NCBI GenBank assembly: GCA_047635375.1
Contig: JBLIKP010000034.1
Location: 1 to 21,641 of the forward strand
DNA: 21,641 bases
Source of the DNA: JBLIKP01 sp047635375
Lineage (GTDB): Bacteria > Bacteroidota > Bacteroidia > Sphingobacteriales > Sphingobacteriaceae
Direction of reading: 5' to 3'
A model generated the notes under the pieces. That model saw only the letters and a program-made list of their open reading frames with translations. It was not told where the DNA came from and did no database searches. Shown here piece after piece: positions 15,240 through 21,641 of the stretch; within the stretch, counting starts at the first letter, position 1, and the number at the start of each line of letters is the position of its first letter. A program made the position numbers and the translations under genes.

Positions 15240-17801
15240 ATGGATTTTAAGGTACTTCTAAAAAAAGCATGGCCCCATATTGCCGCTGTGGGAATTTTTA
15301 TTGTCCTAAGCGTTGCTTATTGCTCCCCAATATTACAGGGAAAAAGACTTGTTCAAAATGACATTGTTCAATGGAGAGGCCAAGCCGCTGAAGCGCTAGA
15401 TTTTAAAGAAACCACTGGAGAAACCACAAATTGGTCCAATAATATGTTTGGCGGAATGCCCACCTATCAAACGGTTGGAGCTTATGATGGAAATGTTTTT
15501 TCTACACTAACTAAAATTTTTAAACTTGGAATTCCTCGTCCTGCGAGCCAGGTAATGGTTTTATGCGCCGGGGTTTATATTTTGCTTTTATGCTTTGGGT
15601 TAAGTCCGTGGCTATCCATAATTGGAGCCATAATGTTCGGATTTTCAACTTTTAACTTAGTTTCGATTGAGGCCGGCCATAACTCCAAAATCATGGCTAT
15701 GGCACTCATGGGCCCTATTGTTGGAGGTCTTTATTTAGCTCTTAATAAAAAGTATTTCACTGGGGGTTTATTGTTCTCGCTATTTTTAGGGCTAGAACTC
15801 AGGGCCAATCACTTACAAATCACCTATTATTTAATGATAATCTGTGTTTTGGTATTAATTCACCATCTCTTAACTACTAAACCGTTTGATGTAAAAAGTT
15901 ATTTAAAGGCTGGTTTAGTATTGGTGATTGGATTGATTTTCGCGGTAGGTCCAAATTTCGGGAGACTTTATACCACGTTAGATTATTCAAAAGAAACAAT
16001 TCGTGGAGGTAACTCCGAATTAGCTACCAAGGAAGAAAAAAAATCAACTGGACTGGATATTGAGTATGCTTATCGCTGGAGCTATGGTATAGCTGAATCT
16101 TTTACTGTGCTTATTCCAAATTTAAAAGGTGGAGCAACCGGGGCGTCTTTATCAGAAAACTCAGCCACTTATAAAGAATTAATCAAAAAAGGTGTTCCCA
16201 AACAGAATGCCAAACAATACATAACACAACAATATACCTATTGGGGAGACCAGCCTTTCACATCCGGACCTGTCTACTACGGTGCTGGTCTGTGTTTCCT
16301 GTTTATTCTAGGATTACTAATTATTGAAAAGAAATATAAAGTCCTCTTTATTGCGGTAACACTTGTCTCATTCATTCTTGCCTGGGGAAGGAATTTTGGA
16401 GTGGTAAACGAATTCTTGTTTTACAATTTACCTATGTACAACAAATTCAGGACTCCAGCCATGGCGTTGGTAATCAGCCAACTTTCAATGGTTGTATTGG
16501 CGCTAATAACATTGAAAAGAATATTCAAAAATCCTGATAAAAACTACTGGACCGGCCCTATAAAAAAATCGGCATATATAACAGGAGGTTTATTATTGGT
16601 TTTTGGATTAATAGGAAGTTTTGTAATGGACTTTGTAGGTACTGTTGATTCCAGGATAAACCCAGAATGGCTAGTTGGACCAATGAGAGAGGACCGGGCA
16701 TCAATGCTAAGAATGGACACCCTTAGATCAATTTTATTTGCAGGATTGACTATTGGTTTGATTTGGGCGCTACTTGCCAAAAAACTAAAAACCAATGTTG
16801 TTATTTTTGCATTAGCTCTCATTTCATTGGTTGATTTATGGGGAGTAGGGAAGCGATATTTTAACGATAGCAAGTTTGTTAAACCAAAAAATTACGAGCA
16901 AAACTTCCAACCATCCGTTGCCGACAGACAAATAATAGAAAGCGAAATCGCCCAATCACCAAAAGTAAAAGCCAAAGTTGATAGCGCATTACAATCCGAA
17001 CGCGCTGCAAATAAAAGACTTTCAGCTACAGAAGAGTTTGATGTAAAGCGAAGAATCCTTCAGTTAAATTCCAATTATCGCGTATTTAACGTCACCAAAC
17101 AAGATCCGTTTAGTGATGCTTTGACATCTTATTTCCATAAATCGGTTGGTGGGTATCACGCCGCCAAACTAACCTACTACAACGATATGATTTCAAGGCA
17201 TATTGGCCGTGGAAATAATGCCGTATTAAACATGCTTAACACCAGATACTATATTGTTGAAGGCTCTAACAAACAACCTACAACTCAAAAGAATAATCGG
17301 GCTTTAGGAAATGCTTGGTTTGTTTCAAATGTCAAATGGGCGGCAAACGCGCAGGCTGAAATTGATGCGTTAAACGGATTTAATCCTTCCCAAGAAGTGG
17401 TAATCGATCAGCGTTTTAAAACTGATTTAACCGGCCTGTCAGATTCTTTATTCAATGAAGGATCAATTGAACTAATAGATTATAAGCCTAATAAATTGGT
17501 TTATAATTACAGCAACGATAGTGACGGATTTGCCGTTTTCTCCGAAATCTACTATAACCATGGTAAGGACTGGAACGCATACTTAGATGGCGAAAAAATG
17601 GACCATATTAGAGTAAACTACATCCTTCGTGGAATGAAATTACCTAAAGGTGATCACTCCCTTGTATTCAAATTTGAGCCCGCTAGCTTTGCCCTTGGGG
17701 AAAAGGTGGACTATGCATCGTCGATTGGTTTCCTTGTATTTTTAGCGGTGATGCTTTTTGGAATATTTAAATTCGAAAGAAAGGAAGAGGAGATTGCGTA
17801 A
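15240..17801 (+). CDS. YfhO-family multi-spanning membrane protein
   Basis: The 853 residues begin with a membrane helix (about 13-31), then an extracytoplasmic segment with QNDIVQWRGQAAEA (39-52) and NMFGGMPTYQ (68-77), as in the YfhO family. About a dozen further helices lie between 104 and 535, then a large soluble domain (about 540-820) and a final helix (826-845) before a charged cytoplasmic tail. YfhO proteins resemble GT-C glycosyltransferases such as the mannosyltransferases; in Firmicutes YfhO takes part in glycosylating lipoteichoic acid. The substrate in Bacteroidota is unknown. The downstream glycosyltransferase overlaps its end, suggesting joint work on an envelope or exported glycan. 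Confidence 0.82.
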   Translation: MDFKVLLKKAWPHIAAVGIFIVLSVAYCSPILQGKRLVQNDIVQWRGQAAEALDFKETTGETTNWSNNMFGGMPTYQTVGAYDGNVFSTLTKIFKLGIPRPASQVMVLCAGVYILLLCFGLSPWLSIIGAIMFGFSTFNLVSIEAGHNSKIMAMALMGPIVGGLYLALNKKYFTGGLLFSLFLGLELRANHLQITYYLMIICVLVLIHHLLTTKPFDVKSYLKAGLVLVIGLIFAVGPNFGRLYTTLDYSKETIRGGNSELATKEEKKSTGLDIEYAYRWSYGIAESFTVLIPNLKGGATGASLSENSATYKELIKKGVPKQNAKQYITQQYTYWGDQPFTSGPVYYGAGLCFLFILGLLIIEKKYKVLFIAVTLVSFILAWGRNFGVVNEFLFYNLPMYNKFRTPAMALVISQLSMVVLALITLKRIFKNPDKNYWTGPIKKSAYITGGLLLVFGLIGSFVMDFVGTVDSRINPEWLVGPMREDRASMLRMDTLRSILFAGLTIGLIWALLAKKLKTNVVIFALALISLVDLWGVGKRYFNDSKFVKPKNYEQNFQPSVADRQIIESEIAQSPKVKAKVDSALQSERAANKRLSATEEFDVKRRILQLNSNYRVFNVTKQDPFSDALTSYFHKSVGGYHAAKLTYYNDMISRHIGRGNNAVLNMLNTRYYIVEGSNKQPTTQKNNRALGNAWFVSNVKWAANAQAEIDALNGFNPSQEVVIDQRFKTDLTGLSDSLFNEGSIELIDYKPNKLVYNYSNDSDGFAVFSEIYYNHGKDWNAYLDGEKMDHIRVNYILRGMKLPKGDHSLVFKFEPASFALGEKVDYASSIGFLVFLAVMLFGIFKFERKEEEIA
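17781..17792 (+). promoter_or_regulatory. Strong Shine-Dalgarno-like site for the glycosyltransferase
   Basis: AGGAAGAGGAGA immediately precedes the TTG start at 17794, within the codons for the charged tail of YfhO. It decides the start choice and is notable because most genes in this window lack such a site. The purines also encode Lys, Glu and Glu, so coding constraint could explain part of it. Confidence 0.45.
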
Positions 17802-19107
17802 GAAAGTATTAATTATCACATATTACTGGCCACCAAGCGGTGGTGCGGGCGTACAGCGATGGTTGAAAACCACCAAGTATCTTCAGGAATTTGGATGGGA
17901 CCCAATAATTTTAACGCCAGAAAATCCAGACTTTGACTTAAAGGACCAAAGCCTTTTGAAGGATGTCAGCCCCAAATTAATGGTGGTAAAAACTCCTATT
18001 TGGGAGCCTTATGGTATTTACCAAAAGATTGCAGGAGGTAAAAAATCGGCGCCAGCCAATACAGGCGCACCGAGCAAAGAAGGTAAAAAAGGGCTTTTAG
18101 CAAAGGTTGCCGTTTGGGCAAGGGGAAATTTATTCATTCCAGACCCGCGAAAATTTTGGGTGAAACCTACCATAAAAACCGCTTGTGATTTAATAAAATC
18201 CCATAAGATAGACTACGTAATTTCAACAGGACCTCCACATAGCATGCATCTTATTGGGCTTGGGATAAAAAAGAAATTACCTCAAATCAAATGGCTTGCC
18301 GACTTCCGAGACCCATGGTCAACCATGGATTCTATAAATAGCTATTACCTTTCGAATTTCGCTAAAAGCAGACATAAAGACCTTGAAATGGAGGTGTGTC
18401 AAAACGCAGACCGCGTGGTGATGGTTACCGATCAAATGCTAGACGATTTGGTATTACACATTCCACAAAAAACTTCAGTAATTGAAAATGGTTTCGATCA
18501 TGCCGATTTCCAAAATCTCGATGGTCCCACAAACAAGAAATTCATCGTCAGCCATTACGGCACATTATATCCCTTTAGAAATCCTTCTGAACTTTGGAGA
18601 GCACTTTCAGAATTATGCAAAGAGAATTCTGAGTTCGCCGATTTATTGGAAATAAATTTAGGAGGGAAGGTAGAGCTAGAGGTGAAAAACGAGATTTTAT
18701 CATACCCAGAACTTAAAACTAGAACCATTTTTCACGGCTATATAAGCCATGACCACGTTGTGAAAAAAATGGCCGAATCAAATCTGCTTCTTTTACTCAT
18801 CAACAAAAATCAAGGCAACGAAGGGAAGGGCTATTTAACAGGGAAAATTTACGAATATTTTGCTGTACAGCGACCAATACTGGTGTTTGATGTGAAAGAT
18901 GGTGTAGCTAGTAAAGCGGTAAAGAAGGCCGTGGACAGCCATATTGTTTTTTACAATAGCCCAAGCATTATAGATGAGCTTAAAAAGGAGTTGCTTTTAG
19001 CGTATACTAATAGGCTAAATGAGGTGAAATCAGACAAGGATTTTATTTTTCAATTTACGCGTCAAGCGGGCGCAAAAAAAATGTCGGAACTGTTATTAAG
19101 CATATAA
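17794..19107 (+). CDS. GT4-type glycosyltransferase (GT-B fold), TTG start inside the upstream gene
   Basis: A cytoplasmic or membrane-associated sugar transferase of 437 residues. The N-terminus KVLIITYYWPPSGGAGVQRW (4-23) is the acceptor-side nucleotide-fold entry with the glycine-rich loop of WbuB-like GT4 enzymes. Near the C-terminus GKIYEYFAVQRPIL (350-363) is the nucleotide-sugar-binding E-x7-type region. I choose the TTG at 17794, which sits directly after a purine-rich AGGAAGAGGAGA (17781-17792) and overlaps the YfhO stop codon by 8 bases. A more distal TTG at 17758 only adds a basic, yfhO-overlapping tail. The overlap implies translational coupling with the YfhO gene. Sugar donor and acceptor are not predictable. 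Confidence 0.85.
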   Translation: MRKKVLIITYYWPPSGGAGVQRWLKTTKYLQEFGWDPIILTPENPDFDLKDQSLLKDVSPKLMVVKTPIWEPYGIYQKIAGGKKSAPANTGAPSKEGKKGLLAKVAVWARGNLFIPDPRKFWVKPTIKTACDLIKSHKIDYVISTGPPHSMHLIGLGIKKKLPQIKWLADFRDPWSTMDSINSYYLSNFAKSRHKDLEMEVCQNADRVVMVTDQMLDDLVLHIPQKTSVIENGFDHADFQNLDGPTNKKFIVSHYGTLYPFRNPSELWRALSELCKENSEFADLLEINLGGKVELEVKNEILSYPELKTRTIFHGYISHDHVVKKMAESNLLLLLINKNQGNEGKGYLTGKIYEYFAVQRPILVFDVKDGVASKAVKKAVDSHIVFYNSPSIIDELKKELLLAYTNRLNEVKSDKDFIFQFTRQAGAKKMSELLLSI

Positions 19108-19132
19108 ATACGATAAAAATTAGCTTCCGAAA

Positions 19133-19153
19133 ATTTACTTTTAAAAAGTAAAT
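19133..19153. repeat. AT-rich perfect palindrome between the glycosyltransferase and DPP III genes
   Basis: ATTTACTTTT (19133-19142) and AAAAGTAAAT (19144-19153) are exact reverse complements around one A. It lies 26 bases after the glycosyltransferase stop and 80 before the DPP III start. No T run follows on the plus strand, so it is a poor terminator; an operator is possible. Two TATTTGC copies (19161-19167 and 19169-19175) follow it. TACGGTTC at 19193-19200 is only a weak -7 candidate. Confidence 0.45.
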
Positions 19154-19233
19154 AGACCTCTATTTGCTTATTTGCAGTTATTTAACAAAATTTACGGTTC
19201 GAATACAACATTATTTCGATCAAAAATCACAAC

Positions 19234-21282
19234 ATGAAAAAAATTCTACTTGCAGCTGGCGCTGCAGCATTCCTTTTCTCTTGCTCTCCTTCGGAAACAA
19301 AAGAGAAAAAAGAAACTGTTATGGCTGAGTCATCGGTCATTCTTGACAGATTTGAAGATCTTCAAATTTTAAAATATGATGTCGACGCTTTTAAAAGCCT
19401 AGATAACCGCCAGAAAAAACTTGTTTATTACCTTTCACAAGCAGCTCTTTCTGGACGAGATATTATATACGCTCAAAACTACCGTCACAACCTAAAAATC
19501 AGAAAGACAATTGAAGGAGTGATTGAAAATTATTCTGGGGAAAAAAGCGGAAAGAATTGGGACAATTTTATGACTTATTCTAAACGCGTTTGGTTCTCTA
19601 ACGGAATTCATCATCACTACTCCGAAAAGAAAATGATCCCAAAATTCGAGCAATCATATCTTGACGAATTAATTAACAATACTCCGGAAGAAAAACTTCC
19701 TCTATTGGGAATGGCTAAAGCCGATTTCATCGCAATGCTTAAGCCTGTCTTATTCGACCCAGCTGTTGACGGAAAACGTGTAAATAAAGACCCAAAGAAT
19801 GACCTTGTTCTTTCATCGGCAACTAACTATTACGGTGCCGAAATCACACAAAAAGAAGTGGAAGGCTTCTACAAAAAAATGATTGACAAGAAAGCTGTAA
19901 ACCCAGTTTCTTATGGACTTAACTCCCAATTAACAAAGGTTGACGGAAAGCTAGTTGAAATGCCATGGAAAGTTGGTGGCATGTATGGCGAAGCAATTGA
20001 AAGAATCGTTTTTTGGTTAGAAAAAGCCGTTAAAGTTGCCGAAAACGACCTACAAGCTAAATCATTCGAACTACTAATCGAATACTACAAAACTGGAGAC
20101 CTAAAGAAATGGGATGAATACAACATCGCATGGGTTAAGGAAACCAAAGGAGATATTGATGTAATAAATGGTTTTATTGAAGTTTATGGAGACCCAATGG
20201 GTTACCGTGGAGCTTTTGAATCTGTTGTGCAAATAAACGATTTCAAAATGACTGAAATCATGAAAGTTATTGCAACTGACGCTCAATGGTTCGAAGATAA
20301 TTCTCCAATCTTGGACAAGCACAAGAAGACCGAAGTGAAAGGCGTTTCATACAAAGTAGTTAGCGTAGCAATGGAAGCTGGTGATGCCGCTCCTTCTACT
20401 CCAATTGGGATCAACCTTCCTAACAGCAACTGGATTAGAAAAGACCACGGGTCTAAATCGGTTTCTCTTGGAAACATTACTGATGCTTACAATGCTGCAA
20501 GCAGCGGCGGAAGTATTTCTGAATTCGCTTACACAGAAGAGGAAGCTGAACTTGCCAAAAAATACGGCAAAATCGGATCCAAACTTCACACAGCACTTCA
20601 CGAAGTTGTTGGACATGCTTCAGGGCAATTAGAACCTGGAGTAGGAACTCCTCAAGAAACTTTAAAGAATTATAGCAGCACACTTGAAGAGGCTCGTGCC
20701 GATTTGGTTGCTCTTTACTATGCAATGGATCAAAAATTAGTTGACCTAGGGGTAATGCCTAGCACTGATGCTGGAAAAGCAGAGTACGATAGCTATATCA
20801 GAAACGGATTATTAACTCAATTAAGAAGACTTGAATTGGGCGAGGACATCGAGGAAGATCACATGAGAAACCGTCAGCTTAATGCACTTTGGGCTTACGA
20901 AAAAGGTAAGGCTGAAAATGTAATCGAAAAGAAAATGAAAGACGGAAAAACGTATTTTGTGATTAATGATTATGCAAAATTAAGAACCCTTTTCGGTGAT
21001 TTAATGAGAGAAATTCAACGTATAAAATCAACTGGAGACTACGCTGCAGCAAAGGAACTTGTTGAAGGATACGGAGTAAAAGTTGACCAAGAGCTTCACA
21101 AAGAGGTTTTGGCACGTTACGCTAAATTAAACAGCGCTTCATACAGCGGGTTCGTTCAACCAATCTACACTCCAGTAATGGATGGCGATGAAATGATCGA
21201 CGTTAAAGTGAACACTGCTAATGATTTCGTTAAACAAATGTTACGTTACGGAAAAGATTACGGGCACTTAACAGTGAAGTAA
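19234..21282 (+). CDS. Dipeptidyl-peptidase III (M49) lipoprotein
   Basis: A zinc metallopeptidase that removes dipeptides from the N-termini of short peptides. The 682 residues start with a lipoprotein signal peptide, cleaved before Cys17 (FLFSC), so the enzyme is predicted to be anchored outside the cytoplasm, unlike the cytosolic eukaryotic DPP III. The M49 signature HEVVGH (456-461) gives zinc ligands His456 and His461 and catalytic Glu457; EEARAD (485-490) supplies the third ligand, Glu486. The region before it (NLPNSNWIRKDHGSKS, 394-409, and GNITDAYN, 413-420) is conserved in DPP III. Some databases label such proteins 'dihydrofolate reductase'; nothing here supports that. It appears monocistronic, ending at the terminator 21302-21325. 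Confidence 0.92.
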   Translation: MKKILLAAGAAAFLFSCSPSETKEKKETVMAESSVILDRFEDLQILKYDVDAFKSLDNRQKKLVYYLSQAALSGRDIIYAQNYRHNLKIRKTIEGVIENYSGEKSGKNWDNFMTYSKRVWFSNGIHHHYSEKKMIPKFEQSYLDELINNTPEEKLPLLGMAKADFIAMLKPVLFDPAVDGKRVNKDPKNDLVLSSATNYYGAEITQKEVEGFYKKMIDKKAVNPVSYGLNSQLTKVDGKLVEMPWKVGGMYGEAIERIVFWLEKAVKVAENDLQAKSFELLIEYYKTGDLKKWDEYNIAWVKETKGDIDVINGFIEVYGDPMGYRGAFESVVQINDFKMTEIMKVIATDAQWFEDNSPILDKHKKTEVKGVSYKVVSVAMEAGDAAPSTPIGINLPNSNWIRKDHGSKSVSLGNITDAYNAASSGGSISEFAYTEEEAELAKKYGKIGSKLHTALHEVVGHASGQLEPGVGTPQETLKNYSSTLEEARADLVALYYAMDQKLVDLGVMPSTDAGKAEYDSYIRNGLLTQLRRLELGEDIEEDHMRNRQLNALWAYEKGKAENVIEKKMKDGKTYFVINDYAKLRTLFGDLMREIQRIKSTGDYAAAKELVEGYGVKVDQELHKEVLARYAKLNSASYSGFVQPIYTPVMDGDEMIDVKVNTANDFVKQMLRYGKDYGHLTVK

Positions 21283-21301
21283 TTAAATGAAAAATTTAAG
21301 G

Positions 21302-21325
21302 AGCGGCTATCGAAAGGTAGCCGCT
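21302..21325 (+). terminator. Intrinsic terminator of the DPP III gene
   Basis: AGCGGCTATC (21302-21311) pairs with GGTAGCCGCT (21316-21325), with one T-G wobble, closing a GAAA tetraloop, followed by a T run to 21331. The stop codon of the convergent amidohydrolase gene (21330-21332) lies in that T run. Confidence 0.9.
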
Positions 21326-21329
21326 TTTT

Positions 21330-21641
21330 TTATGGATTGATTTCTTCGAGTATTCCTAGAAACATGTTAATCCCAATCGGGATTATTGAATCGGGAAAGT
21401 CGTAATCAGGGTTGTGTAATTGCGGGTGATTTATGCCACTACCCAATCCAAACATGCAGCAATTCGCTTTCGCCGAAAATTGCCCGAAATCTTCAGACCA
21501 CCTAAAGGGAGTTTCCATTATGGAGATTTCAAAATTATTGGCTTTCGCCGATGCCTCCACAAAGTTGAACGCCGATTCCTCGTTTAAAGTAACGGCAAAC
21601 TCTTCCACCCACTCAAATTTGGGGTAAAACTCATGTTTATT
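21330..21641 (-). CDS. M20-family amidohydrolase, C-terminal part (cut by window edge)
   Basis: The frame is open from the right edge to a TAA at 21330, giving about 103 C-terminal residues that begin NKHEFYPKFEWV; the GTG at 21608 is internal, not the start. The sequences FRWSEDFGQF, CMFGLGSG and HPQLHNPDYDFPD match the end of M20D amidohydrolases (N-acyl amino acid or hippurate hydrolases). In these the late histidine of the HNPDYDF-like motif binds the second metal. The dimerisation domain and the first metal ligands are outside the window. Substrate is unknown. Confidence 0.8.
   Translation of the reverse strand, partial: NKHEFYPKFEWVEEFAVTLNEESAFNFVEASAKANNFEISIMETPFRWSEDFGQFSAKANCCMFGLGSGINHPQLHNPDYDFPDSIIPIGINMFLGILEEINP

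Noticed and set aside
20101..20725. Several overlapping open frames on both strands within the DPP III gene
   Set aside because: All lie over the conserved M49 coding sequence, including the HEVVGH region, and have no family signals of their own.
19234..21282. Dihydrofolate reductase, a label often given to such Bacteroidota proteins
   Set aside because: The HEVVGH and EEARAD motifs define a M49 peptidase; no folate-enzyme motif is present.

Overview
The window looks like an ordinary chromosomal stretch from a member of the Bacteroidota, most likely the Flavobacteriia. The support is indirect but consistent: a type IX secretion (Por) C-terminal sorting domain, promoter cores of the Bacteroidota form TAnnTTTG, a CarB without the C-terminal allosteric domain, a DUF4834 protein next to carB, a one-gene cytochrome b subunit for succinate dehydrogenase, and few Shine-Dalgarno sequences. 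Nearly all genes are intact and of conserved types. There is no rRNA, tRNA, CRISPR array, transposase, integrase or phage gene.

Layout. 1-3535: the sdhCAB operon (minus strand), encoding the three subunits of succinate:menaquinone oxidoreductase, ending in a strong terminator at 56-76. 3637-4602: a PLP-dependent serine/threonine dehydratase or serine racemase-like enzyme (minus). 4671-5501: a CvfB-type S1 RNA-binding protein (plus). 5502-6530: the only degraded region. It holds a broken type IX cargo gene and a decayed second copy of the cvfB 3' end. 6531-8144: ATP-dependent PEP carboxykinase. 8195-8434: pterin carbinolamine dehydratase. 8504-9142: a CoA-type Nudix hydrolase, tail to tail with alanine racemase (9139-10299). 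10491-13526: carB and a small DUF4834 membrane protein. 13541-14731 and 14764-15174: two divergent lipoproteins, a beta-propeller and a 3D-domain protein. 15240-19107: a YfhO-type membrane protein overlapping a glycosyltransferase. 19234-21282: a dipeptidyl-peptidase III lipoprotein. 21330 to the right edge: the C-terminus of an M20 amidohydrolase.

The genes serve central metabolism (TCA cycle, gluconeogenesis, pyrimidine and arginine precursors), cell-wall precursor supply (alanine racemase), envelope work (YfhO, glycosyltransferase, three lipoproteins) and peptide turnover (DPP III). I do not see a dedicated multi-gene novel system. The most informative features are the duplicated cvfB tail around the dead T9SS gene, perfect inverted repeats placed on the sdh and pckA promoters, a beta-propeller lipoprotein with a conserved-looking cysteine cluster, and a repeated terminator design in which the stop codon of the opposing gene lies in or beside the hairpin.
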